From assembly GCF_036346855.1 (NCBI RefSeq), contig NZ_CP107841.1, forward strand, positions 4,282,001 through 4,346,000: 64,000 nt of DNA. The letters run 5' to 3'. This document shows positions 18,192-26,495 of this stretch, one piece after another. Origin of the DNA: Streptomyces europaeiscabiei (GTDB lineage Bacteria; Actinomycetota; Actinomycetes; Streptomycetales; Streptomycetaceae). Made by a program: the position numbers and the translations under genes. Below the pieces are notes generated by a model that had not been told where the DNA came from, searched no databases, and worked only from the letters and a program-made list of their open reading frames with translations. Each line of letters begins with the position of its first letter. Positions within the stretch are counted from its first letter, which is position 1.

Positions 18192-18285
18192 AGGACGAGA
18201 GGTGCCCCGTCTCGTCCTCCGCCGGTACGAACCCTCCCCGAGCCCTGGTGCGGAGATCCCCCTAGGGGATCTCGCCCTCGGGGAG
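18192..18285. promoter_or_regulatory. Two strong hairpins in the leader of the MFS pump
   Basis: First: AGGACGAGA (18192-18200) and its perfect inverse TCTCGTCCT (18210-18218). Second: GATCCCCCTAGGGGATC within the perfect palindrome 18253-18273, enclosed by CTCCCCGAG (18234-18242) and CTCGGGGAG (18277-18285). They lie between the ABC exporter and the pump start at 18401. They could be terminators, an attenuator for the pump, or operators. There is no run of T after either. Confidence 0.55.
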
Positions 18286-18400
18286 GAGACGGCCTCGGGG
18301 TTCCTTCCTCCTTGCGATGCGACCAGGCTGCACCCTGCCGTGGCGTGAGGGTCAATGGCATGGTGGTCGGCGGCAGATAGATGCAAGGGGAAGGCATTCG

Positions 18401-19939
18401 GTGGACGACAATCCGGTGGGCGAGATACGACCGGCGATACGCGACTCGGCACAGCACACCGGATCCGGCAGACGAGGAGCCGTCACCGCCGCCCTGATGC
18501 TGGCCATGGGCCTGGCCGCGCTGGACTCCACGATCGTCTCGACCGCCGTACCGCAGATCGTCGCCGATCTCGGCGGCTTCTCCGTCTTCTCCTGGCTCTT
18601 CTCCGGCTATCTGCTCGCCGTCACCGTCACCCTGCCCGTCTACGGCAAGCTCTCCGACACCTTCGGCCGCAAGCCGGTCCTCGTCGTGGGCGCGGTCCTG
18701 TTCCTGCTGGGCTCCCTGCTCTGCGCGCTGGCCTGGAACATGGGCTCGCTGATCGCCTTCCGTATCGTCCAGGGCCTGGGCGGCGGCGCGCTCCAAGGCA
18801 CGGTTCAGACCCTCGCCGCCGACCTCTACCCCCTGAAGGAGCGCCCCAAGATCCAGTCCAAGCTGTCCACGGTGTGGGCGGTGTCGGCGGTGGCCGGTCC
18901 CGGGGTGGGCGGTGTCCTGGCCACGTACGCGGACTGGCGCTGGATCTTCCTCATCAACCTGCCGCTCGGCGCGGCGGCGTTGTGGCTGCTCGTCCGTCAT
19001 CTGCACGAGCCCCGGCGAACGGTGGCGGACAGACCGCGTGTCGACTGGGCGGGGGCCCTGACCGTCTTCGCCGGTGGCGGAGCCCTGCTGCTGGCGCTGG
19101 TGCAGGGCGGGGTGGCCTGGGACTGGCTCTCCCTGCCCTCGATCACCCTGCTGGGCACGGGCGTCGCCCTGATCGCCCTGCTGGTGCTGATCGAACGCCG
19201 GGCGGCCGAACCGATCATCCCCGGCTGGGTGTGGCGCCGCCGCACGATCGCGGCGGTGAACCTGGCGCTCGGCGCGCTGGGCCTGCTGATGATCGCGCCG
19301 ACGGTCTTCCTCGCGACCTACGCCCAGTCGGTGCTGGGCCTGGCGCCGGTGGCCGCCGGGTTCGTGGTCTCCATCTGGACGCTGAGCTGGCCGGTGTCGG
19401 CGGCCCTCAGCCAGCACGTCTACCGCCGCATCGGCTTCCGGAACACGGCGATGATCGGCATCGCGGCGGCGGCGGCCCTCCTCTTCGCCTTCCCGCTCCT
19501 CCCCTACCCGGGCGAGGCCTGGCAGCCGATGCTGCTGATGCTCCTTCTGGGCGCCGCGCTGGGCCTCTTCCAGCTCCCCCTGATCATCGGCGTCCAGTCC
19601 AGCGTCGACTGGTCCGAACGCGGCACCGCCACGGCCTCGATCCTCTTCTGCCGCCAGACCGGCCAGACCCTGGGCGCGGCGGCGTTCGGCGCGGTCGCGA
19701 ACGGCGTGCTGGCCTCCCGGCTCGGCGGCGCGGGAGACCTCGACGCCGTCACCCACTCCCTCGACGCCGGCGCGGCCACGGAACCGGTCCGCCGCGCGGT
19801 CGCGGACGCGGTCCACGCCGTCTACCTGGGCGCGGGGTGCGCGGCGACGGTGGCGTTCCTGGTTCTGCTGGTGGTGGCACCGCGGAGGTTTCCGGTGCTC
19901 GTCGACCCCAGGGCTCCTGACCCTCGTTCAAAAATCTGA
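18401..19939 (+). CDS. MFS drug efflux pump, DHA2 (EmrB/QacA) family
   Basis: 512 residues from GTG 18401, preceded by AAGGGGAA; the open frame extends 28 codons upstream over the leader hairpin side. Fourteen TM segments are readable. Motif A is VYGKLSDTFGRKPVLVVG, motif C-like RIVQGLGGGALQGT and GPGVGGVLATYADWRWIFLINLP are typical of the 14-TM drug:H+ antiporters, and LDSTIVSTAVPQIVADLGG is motif D1. The product likely exports hydrophobic cations or antibiotics. No adjacent regulator gene is present, so the leader structures (18192-18285) may be the control point. Confidence 0.92.
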   Translation: MDDNPVGEIRPAIRDSAQHTGSGRRGAVTAALMLAMGLAALDSTIVSTAVPQIVADLGGFSVFSWLFSGYLLAVTVTLPVYGKLSDTFGRKPVLVVGAVLFLLGSLLCALAWNMGSLIAFRIVQGLGGGALQGTVQTLAADLYPLKERPKIQSKLSTVWAVSAVAGPGVGGVLATYADWRWIFLINLPLGAAALWLLVRHLHEPRRTVADRPRVDWAGALTVFAGGGALLLALVQGGVAWDWLSLPSITLLGTGVALIALLVLIERRAAEPIIPGWVWRRRTIAAVNLALGALGLLMIAPTVFLATYAQSVLGLAPVAAGFVVSIWTLSWPVSAALSQHVYRRIGFRNTAMIGIAAAAALLFAFPLLPYPGEAWQPMLLMLLLGAALGLFQLPLIIGVQSSVDWSERGTATASILFCRQTGQTLGAAAFGAVANGVLASRLGGAGDLDAVTHSLDAGAATEPVRRAVADAVHAVYLGAGCAATVAFLVLLVVAPRRFPVLVDPRAPDPRSKI

Positions 19940-20109
19940 GTTAATCCGGGTAACACCCGAGGTCAGCGCCAGATCCTCCAAGTAAGCGCATACCGACCGA
20001 TCAGTTTGTCGAAACCCTCGCGCACCGCCGCACCCACGAGTAGCGTTCACGCCCGCCCCCCGCTCCCTGCGGTCCGCACCGGACCCGAGCCGCGCAAGGA
20101 GACAAAGGG

Positions 20110-20631
20110 ATGACCGACGCTTTCTCGTCACCCCCGCACCAACCCCCGCACTCACCACACAGTTCATCTCCCCCGTACCCGCCGCACCGCTCGTACCCCT
20201 CCCACCCGCCGCACACCTCGTCCCCCTCGTACCAGACCTACCCCTGGGCACCGCAGGAACCGGTCGCGGTCCCGGCCCCCCGGTCCGCCCGCACCTCCCC
20301 CCTCGGCCACCACAGCGACCTGCGGGTGCTGCGGAGCGCCTACCGCTGGCAGCGGCGGGTGGCGACGCTGGCCGCGCTGGGCTACTTCGTGCTCTTCCTC
20401 GTCCTGTCGGCGTTCGCCCCGTCGTTCATGACGAGCGAGGTCAGCGGCGGACTGTCCACGGGGCTGCTCCTCGGTCTGCTCCAGGTGCCGGTGACGTGTC
20501 TGGCCATCTGGCTGTACGAGCACACCGCACGCCACCGGGTCGACCCGCTGGCCGACCGCATCCGCGAGCTGGCGGCGGTGGACGCGAAACGGGACGCACG
20601 GCAGGACAGCGGGCGGGGGACCGTCCGATGA
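20110..20631 (+). CDS. DUF485 membrane protein with Pro/Ser/His-rich N-terminus
   Basis: 173 residues. The first ~65 are low-complexity (PPHQPPHSPHSS, YPPHRSYPSHPPHTS). The DUF485 core (LRVLRSAYRWQRRVATLAALGYFVLFLVLSAFAP ... PVTCLAIWLYEHTARHRVDPLADRIRE, about 75-155) has two TM helices. DUF485 proteins are small partners of acetate/monocarboxylate symporters (YjcH-ActP). The stop overlaps the symporter start as ATGA, so the two are made together. The extended N-terminus is unusual for YjcH but common in Streptomyces homologues. Confidence 0.85.
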   Translation: MTDAFSSPPHQPPHSPHSSSPPYPPHRSYPSHPPHTSSPSYQTYPWAPQEPVAVPAPRSARTSPLGHHSDLRVLRSAYRWQRRVATLAALGYFVLFLVLSAFAPSFMTSEVSGGLSTGLLLGLLQVPVTCLAIWLYEHTARHRVDPLADRIRELAAVDAKRDARQDSGRGTVR

Positions 20632-22286
20632 CACCCGTCGCTCCCTCGGCCACGGCCGCGGGCGGCCTCGCCGAGTTCAGCGGGTCGGCCCAGGCGATGT
20701 CGCTCGTCGGTTTCACGGCGGTCGCAACGATCACACTGCTGCTGTGCGTGATGACGGGCCCGGACCGGGACGACCTCGACGAGTTCTACACCGGCTACAG
20801 CTCGCTCTCCCCCATGCGCAACGGCCTCGCCATCGCGGGCGACTACATCTCGGCGGCGACGGTGCTGGGCACCGGCGGAGTGATCGCCCTCTTCGGCTAC
20901 GACGGCGTGGTCCTCGCCCTCAGCACGGCCCTGTCCCTGATGCTGCTGATGTTCCTGCTGGCCGAACCACTGCGCAACGCGGGCCGGTTCACGATGGGCG
21001 ACGCGCTGGCCCGGCGGATGCCCGGCAGGTCCGTGCGCGTCGTCGCCTGCGTCGTCACGATCGCCGCGCTGATGCCGATGATGCTGGTCCAACTGGCGGG
21101 CACCGGCGACCTGCTGGCGTTCGTCCTCGGCTTCTCCGGCGACAGCCTGAAGACCGGCGTCGTGGTGGTCGTCGGCGCGCTGATGATCGGCTACGCGGCG
21201 ATCGGCGGCATGAAGGGCACCGCCCTCATCCAGATCATCAAGATCGTGCTGCTGCTCGGCTCCGGCGCACTGATCGCCGTACTGATCCTGAACAAGTTCG
21301 ACTGGAACCCCGGTCTGCTGCTCGGCACGGCGGCCGACCAGAGCGGCATCGGCACCGCGTACCTCCACTCCGGGCTGCAGTTCGCGGGCGGTCCGCACCC
21401 CGAACTCGACATGATCAGTGCCCAGTTGACGGTCGTCCTCGGCGGCGCCTGCCTTCCCCACGTCACCATGCGCATGTACACGGCGAACAACGCCCGCCAG
21501 GTCCGTCGCTCGCTGTCCTGGGCGGTCCCCTCCGTCGCCCTCTTCGTCCTGATCATCACGGTGATCGGCTTCGGAGCGACGGCCCTGATCGGCCGCGAGG
21601 TGATCGCGGCGGCGGATCCGCAGGGCAACACGGCCTATCTGCTGGGCTCGATGGCGGCGTTCGGCACGGAGGTGTCCACGGCGGAGACCCTGCTCTTCAC
21701 CACGGTCACGACGGCGGTCTTCCTGACCCTCCTCGCCTCCGTGGCCGGCATGATCCTCGCCTGCGCCAACTCCCTGGCCCACGACGTCTTCGCCGCCCGC
21801 GCCACGAAACCCCTCACCCCGCGCCGCGAGATGACCATCGCCAGGCTCTCGGCCTGCGCGGTCGGCGTCACCGCGATCGTCCTGGCCACGATGGTCCAGC
21901 ACCGCAACCTCCAGCCGCTGGTCACCCTCTCCTTCTGCCTCGGCGCCTCAGCCATCGCCCCCGCCCTGGTCTACGGCCTCTTCTGGCGCCGCTACACCCG
22001 TACGGGCCTCATGTGCACGCTCATCGGCGGAAGCCTCTCCGTCCTCGTCCTCATGACCGGCACCAACCTCGTCTCCGGCTCCCCCTACTCCGCCTTCCCC
22101 CGCGCCGACTTCAACTGGTTCCCGTTCACCACGACCGGCCTCGTCTCCATCCCCCTGGGCTTCCTCGCGGGCTGGCTCGGCACCCGGCTCTCCGGCGACA
22201 CCGAGGCAGAGGAACAGCGCAAGCAGTACGAGGCGGTGGAGGGCTGGATCCTGGCGGGAGCGACGCGAAGGGGTATCCAGAGGTGA
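20628..22286 (+). CDS. Sodium:solute symporter, ActP/MctC-like monocarboxylate uptake
   Basis: 552 residues from ATG 20628, coupled to the DUF485 gene. About 13 TM helices of the SSS fold are seen. DLDEFYTGYSSLSPMRNGLAIAGDYISAATVLG is the conserved TM1 region, and GGMKGTALIQIIKIVLL and the GGACLPHVTMRMYTANNARQVRRS loop are characteristic of ActP/MctC. Likely substrates are acetate, propionate or pyruvate; the sequence alone does not decide. It is followed by the inverted repeat at 22319-22455. Confidence 0.9.
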   Translation: MTPVAPSATAAGGLAEFSGSAQAMSLVGFTAVATITLLLCVMTGPDRDDLDEFYTGYSSLSPMRNGLAIAGDYISAATVLGTGGVIALFGYDGVVLALSTALSLMLLMFLLAEPLRNAGRFTMGDALARRMPGRSVRVVACVVTIAALMPMMLVQLAGTGDLLAFVLGFSGDSLKTGVVVVVGALMIGYAAIGGMKGTALIQIIKIVLLLGSGALIAVLILNKFDWNPGLLLGTAADQSGIGTAYLHSGLQFAGGPHPELDMISAQLTVVLGGACLPHVTMRMYTANNARQVRRSLSWAVPSVALFVLIITVIGFGATALIGREVIAAADPQGNTAYLLGSMAAFGTEVSTAETLLFTTVTTAVFLTLLASVAGMILACANSLAHDVFAARATKPLTPRREMTIARLSACAVGVTAIVLATMVQHRNLQPLVTLSFCLGASAIAPALVYGLFWRRYTRTGLMCTLIGGSLSVLVLMTGTNLVSGSPYSAFPRADFNWFPFTTTGLVSIPLGFLAGWLGTRLSGDTEAEEQRKQYEAVEGWILAGATRRGIQR

Positions 22287-22318
22287 AGGGCGCGGGTCCG
22301 TTTTCGGGTGCGGCTCCG

Positions 22319-22455
22319 GTGGGGCTTCTCGCGCAGTTCCCCGCGCCCCTGAAAGACCAGGCCCTGCGGGCCTGAAGAGCGACGGCCCTGCTGGCCGAGA
22401 AGCACGGGGCGCAGCCCCTGCTTCTCAGGGGCGCGGGGAACTGCGCGACCAGCCC
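22319..22455. repeat. Dispersed inverted repeat, copy 2 (convergent gene ends)
   Basis: GCAGTTCCCCGCGCCCC at 22333-22349 and its inverse GGGGCGCGGGGAACTGC at 22429-22445 bracket a GC-rich core (CCCTGCGGGCCTGAAGAG, GCCCCTGCTTCTCAGG). It lies between the symporter stop (plus) and the stop of the coiled-coil gene (minus). It can fold into a long stem and probably serves as a two-way transcription terminator. Confidence 0.7.
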
Positions 22456-22509
22456 CCACGCACCCGCACCCGTCAACGCACCCGCGCATGCCCTCAAAAA
22501 CCCCGCACC

Positions 22510-23385
22510 CTAGTCCGTCAACGCCGACAAACTGTCCCGAATGCAGTCCATCTGCGCACGGACCTCGTCCCACCTCTCCCCATGCTCCCGCAGCACCCGC
22601 TCCGTCTCCCGGGCCACCCACTCCTCCCGCCGCCGAGCCTCCGCGAGCGCCTCGGCGGCGCGATCCTCCGCCTCGTCCTGCATCCGCGCCGCGTCGGCCT
22701 CCGCATCCGCGAGGGCCCGCTCGGCCGCAAGCAGCTCCGCCTCGGCCCGGGCAGCCCGTTCGGCCTGCCCGGCATCGAACGCGGCCTCCCGTTCGGCCAC
22801 CTCCCGCTCGATGCCGGCCACCCGCTCGTCGTACTCCTTCTGGAGTTCGACGAGCATCCCCTCGGTCCGTTCCCGCACCTCCCGCAGCGCGGCCAGCGCC
22901 TCCCCCCGCCCCTCCTTCACCGCACGCCGGGCCTCGATCCGCAGATCGTCGGCCTCGGCCTGGGCGGCCAGCAACAGATGCCGGGCCCGCTCGTCGGCCT
23001 CGCCGCGCACCTCGTCGGCGTACTCCTGCGCGGCACCCCGCAGCCGCAGCCCCGTCTCCTCCGCCTCGGCGACCATCCGCCGGGCCTCGTGGCGCCCGCC
23101 CTCGCGGACGGCCGCGGCCTCCTCGACACCGAGTGCGAACAACTGGCGGGCGCCCTCGCCGAGCGCCTCGTACGTCTGCGGGGTCAGCCCGGCGACCGCC
23201 TCACGCAGCCGGTCGAGTTCCCCGCCCATCTCCCGGGCCAGCACGGTCAGCCGGGCGGCCCTCTCCCATGCGGCGTCCCGGTCCCGCGAGAGGGCCCCCG
23301 TGTGGGCGTCGACCTCGTCGGTTCGGTAGCCACGCCGTACGACGTCGAACTCGAACTCATGGGGTGCCGTCGGTGCGCTGCTCAT
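22510..23385 (-). CDS. Coiled-coil 'cellulose-binding' protein, DivIVA/FilP-like
   Basis: 291 residues from ATG 23385. The N-terminus (EFEFDVVRRGYRTDEVDAHTGALSRDRDAAWERAARL) resembles the DivIVA-type membrane/curvature motif (F-x-x-V-x-R-G-Y). The rest is almost entirely alanine/glutamate-rich heptads (EARRMVAEAEE, YADEVRGEADERARHLLLAAQAEADDLRIEA). Streptomyces homologues carry the historical label 'cellulose-binding protein'; the pattern instead suggests a cytoskeletal scaffold related to Scy/FilP. The role is inferred from architecture only. Confidence 0.75.
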   Translation of the reverse strand: MSSAPTAPHEFEFDVVRRGYRTDEVDAHTGALSRDRDAAWERAARLTVLAREMGGELDRLREAVAGLTPQTYEALGEGARQLFALGVEEAAAVREGGRHEARRMVAEAEETGLRLRGAAQEYADEVRGEADERARHLLLAAQAEADDLRIEARRAVKEGRGEALAALREVRERTEGMLVELQKEYDERVAGIEREVAEREAAFDAGQAERAARAEAELLAAERALADAEADAARMQDEAEDRAAEALAEARRREEWVARETERVLREHGERWDEVRAQMDCIRDSLSALTD

Positions 23386-23534
23386 GCTGGGCCCTCTCCG
23401 CCGGACACACACGAAATGATGATTTCGCGCACATCTTGATGTATCGGGCAGAAGTGTTCATAACGCGACACTCCGTGCGAGGGTCACGGGTGGGCGGCGG
23501 GAACGGACAGCGGGAACGGACAGCGGGCACACGG

Positions 23535-23574
23535 AAGGGCCCGGCCCGGTCGTACGAGACCGGGCCGGGCCCTT
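23535..23574 (-). terminator. Long perfect hairpin terminator
   Basis: A 17-bp perfect stem (23535-23551 with 23558-23574, GGGCCCGGCCCGGTC and its inverse) with a 6-nt loop lies 41 bp past the stop of the 23615 gene and upstream of the 22510-23385 gene. A short direct repeat GGGAACGGACAGC (twice, about 23500-23526) follows on the plus-strand left side. Confidence 0.75.
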
Positions 23575-23614
23575 GTGACGTGCGGGTGACGCGGCGGCCG
23601 TCAGCCGCGACGGA

Positions 23615-26488
23615 TCACAGCAACCCGTCCCACATCTGCTCCAGCAGCACCGACCACCAGCTCTCCGGCGAGGCGAGTGCCGCCGGGTCGAGGCCGGCGA
23701 GCTGCGCCTGGAAGTCGACGGTCCAACGGCCCGCCTGCTCCTGGTTGAGACCGAACCGCAGCCGCCACATCCGGCCGAGGAGGGCCAGGCAGCGCGCGAA
23801 CTCCGGCAGGCCGGTGTTCACGAACTGCGGCGGTACGGGCGCACCGCCCGGCCCCGCCTCCACCGGCACGGCCACGATGTTCGCCGTGCCGTACTGCACG
23901 CACAGGGCCTTGCCGAAGTCGCTGCCCATCACCAGGTACGAGCCCGCGTCGGCGGCCGGCTGCACACCCCGCTCCTGCGCCAGCTCCGCCAGCGTCGGCA
24001 CGGGACGGCCGGGCTGGGCCTGCGCCCAGAAGAACGGGCCCATGTCGACGGGCAGCCCGGCCACGACCAGGGTGTGCGCCACGATCGGCGGGACGCCCTG
24101 CCGCGACACCGCCTGCTGGTCGAACCGGAACACGCCCGGCCCGAACGCCGCCGCCAGTTCCTGCCCGATCGCCTCCGGCGGGACCGGCGGCGCCGGCTGC
24201 ACCGGCTGGAACGGCGCCCGCACCGGCGCGAGCCGTGCCGGACCGTCCGCGACCTGGTGCAACTCGCCCTGGTGCGCGATGAGCTGGGCCATGCCCTGCT
24301 GCCGGCTCGCGTGATCCTTGCCGTAGGGGGCGATGGACGTGATGCGCGCGTTCGGCCACTGCTCACGGATCATCCGCGCGCAGTACGCCCCCGGCAGCTC
24401 GCACGACTCCAGCTCGGTGTGCAGCTCCAGCACGGCCTCCGGCGGGATGTTCAGACCGCGCAGCTCATGGAAGATCTGCCACTCCGGATGCGGCGTACCC
24501 GGCGCCGAACGCCGGATCACCTGCTGCTCGGAGCCGTCGGGCGCCCGGAACCGCAGCACGGCCTGGTAGCCGGGGCCGACGGTCGGCTGCCCGGTGGGCT
24601 GCTGCGGATAGCCGTACGCCGGCGGGGCACCCATGGGCGGACCGGGCACCGGCCCCGGCTGTCCGGGCATCCCGTGGGAGGCCCCCGGCGGCATACCGGG
24701 CGCACCGGGCCCACCGAGCGGCGGCCCGGCCAGCATCGTCTCGGCGTGGTGCACGGGACCACGGGCACCCGGCTGACCGGGAGCGCCGGGGAAACCGGGC
24801 TGGCCCGGAGCACCGGGCGCACCGGGGGCGCCAGGGCCACCCGGCTGTCCCGGAGCCCCGGGAGGACCCGGCGGCAGCGGCGCACCCGGACCGCCCACGG
24901 CGGGCCCGGCCAGCATCGTCGCCGCGTGGTGCATGCCGCCCGCGGGGGTGCCCCCGGGCGGATTCGGCACGCCGGGCGCGCCAGGGGCGCCGGGTGCGCC
25001 GGGTCCACCGGGCTGCCCCGGAGCGCCGGGGAGGCTCTCCGGCCCGTTCGGGCCGAGGGAGGAGACCAGTTGGGTCGGCACGTACCCGCCCGCCGGGGTG
25101 CCCGGGGCACCGGGACCGGACTGCGGCGGAGGCGTGGCGCCCGGACGGGCGCCGGGTGTCCCCGGGGTGCCGGGCGGAGCCGGAGGCGGCGGCGCACCCT
25201 GCCCACCACCCCGGCGCGGAGGCGGTGCCGCCTTGCTCGTGGCGGCGTCGGCGATGTCACCGGCGTGGGGCGCCAGCGGACGGCCCGGCGGCGTACCAGG
25301 GCCCTGCGGCCCACCGGACGCCTGCGGATAGCCGTACGACGACGCGCCCGGCGGCGGAGTCCCCGGCCCGTGCGGACCGCCGGGCGCCTGCGGATAGCCG
25401 TAGGACGGCGCACCGGGCGGCGGAGTGCCCGGACCCTGCGGGCCACCGGGTCCCTGCGGGTACCCGTACGACTGCCCGCCCGGCGGCGGAGTGCCCGGAC
25501 CCGAAGGCGGTTGCTGTCGCGGCTGCGAAGGGGCGCCCGGCGTGCCCGAGTCGGGGCCGGGGCCGCCCATGGCCGGCGACACGGCCGTCCGGGGAAGCCG
25601 ACTGCCGCCGGAGATCAGAGCGGTCTTGGCGTCCGGCAGCGCGTTGGGCGCCGGAGCGTCGTCCTCGTCGCTCACCTCGGACAGCTGGCGTGCGAACACC
25701 GTCTCCGGCAGGGGCACCGAACGGTCGTCCCCGGCGTCGGCGTTGGTGTCCGTGCCGGCCCACGGGGTCGCCCCGTCGGGCGCCCCCGGCACCGCGTCCT
25801 GCGGCTCGGTCTCCCGCGGCGGCGGCACCGCGTCCCGCACCTCGTCCGCGGCGGCGGCAGCCGGCCACGGCGTGGCGTCGGCCGGCGCGGCGGGCACCCC
25901 ACGGCCGGCCGAGGGCGACTGCCCCACCGGCCCCGGCAGCGTCTCGGGCGACGAACCGCCGCCCCCGGAGACCCCGTTGGCGCCCGCGGAGCCGGAACCG
26001 GACGTACCGGCGGCGGCAGCCGGCCGGGACCCGGCGCCGTCGGACGCCCCAGCCCCAGCCCCGGTGCCGGCACCCGCACCCGCACCCGCACCCGCACCCG
26101 CACGGTGGTCCGGAATCCCCAGCCTGTCCGCCGCGTCCTGCAACCACTCCGGCGGAGTCAGCAGGAACGACGTCTGGTTCAGATCCACCCGGGCAGGAGG
26201 GGCGGGCGCGGCGGCCGGGGCCGCGTCCGTACGGCCGTACTCCTCCTCGAACCGGCGGATCACCTCGCCCACCGGCAGCGACGGCCACAGCGTGGCCTCC
26301 CCGCTGTCACGGGCGATGACCAGCCGCTGCGCGCCACCGTCGGAGCGCGGGCCGTCCGTCCGGTCCTCGGCCCACACCACGAACCCGAGCTCGAACTCCC
26401 GCACCCGCACCTCACGGTGCTGGTAGGCCGGCAGATCCCCGTTGATCCACTCCTCGGCGCGCTCCTGCGCCTGAGCGAACGTCACCAT
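23615..26488 (-). CDS. YrhB/Imm35-like + Gly-Pro-rich linker + deaminase-like segment + SUKH-4
   Basis: 957 residues from ATG 26488; the frame extends 23 codons upstream into the neighbouring gene. Residues 5-95 (FAQAQERAEEWINGD, VVWAEDR, RDSGEATLWPSLPVGEVIRRFEEEYG) resemble the YrhB/Imm35 immunity fold. About 130-635 is a Pro/Gly linker with collagen-like GAPGAPGAPG and repeated GYPQAPGGP blocks, plus an (AG)n run encoded by GCACCC repeats (26070-26103). Residues 640-735 contain ELHTELESC and GAYCARMI, reminiscent of a deaminase-fold HxE plus Cys pair (His690, Glu692, Cys696, Cys703). Residues 770-957 are SUKH-4 (SYLVMGSDFGKALCVQYGT, FVNTGLPEFARCLALL). No signal peptide. Likely an immunity-type or toxin-immunity fusion acting in the cytoplasm. 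Confidence 0.72.
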   Translation of the reverse strand: MVTFAQAQERAEEWINGDLPAYQHREVRVREFELGFVVWAEDRTDGPRSDGGAQRLVIARDSGEATLWPSLPVGEVIRRFEEEYGRTDAAPAAAPAPPARVDLNQTSFLLTPPEWLQDAADRLGIPDHRAGAGAGAGAGAGTGAGAGASDGAGSRPAAAAGTSGSGSAGANGVSGGGGSSPETLPGPVGQSPSAGRGVPAAPADATPWPAAAAADEVRDAVPPPRETEPQDAVPGAPDGATPWAGTDTNADAGDDRSVPLPETVFARQLSEVSDEDDAPAPNALPDAKTALISGGSRLPRTAVSPAMGGPGPDSGTPGAPSQPRQQPPSGPGTPPPGGQSYGYPQGPGGPQGPGTPPPGAPSYGYPQAPGGPHGPGTPPPGASSYGYPQASGGPQGPGTPPGRPLAPHAGDIADAATSKAAPPPRRGGGQGAPPPPAPPGTPGTPGARPGATPPPQSGPGAPGTPAGGYVPTQLVSSLGPNGPESLPGAPGQPGGPGAPGAPGAPGVPNPPGGTPAGGMHHAATMLAGPAVGGPGAPLPPGPPGAPGQPGGPGAPGAPGAPGQPGFPGAPGQPGARGPVHHAETMLAGPPLGGPGAPGMPPGASHGMPGQPGPVPGPPMGAPPAYGYPQQPTGQPTVGPGYQAVLRFRAPDGSEQQVIRRSAPGTPHPEWQIFHELRGLNIPPEAVLELHTELESCELPGAYCARMIREQWPNARITSIAPYGKDHASRQQGMAQLIAHQGELHQVADGPARLAPVRAPFQPVQPAPPVPPEAIGQELAAAFGPGVFRFDQQAVSRQGVPPIVAHTLVVAGLPVDMGPFFWAQAQPGRPVPTLAELAQERGVQPAADAGSYLVMGSDFGKALCVQYGTANIVAVPVEAGPGGAPVPPQFVNTGLPEFARCLALLGRMWRLRFGLNQEQAGRWTVDFQAQLAGLDPAALASPESWWSVLLEQMWDGLL

Positions 26489-26495
26489 CGAAAAC

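Noticed and set aside
24700..25520. Dense short repeats that could suggest a CRISPR array
   Set aside because: They are imperfect, in frame and encode a Gly-Pro linker; no unique spacers.
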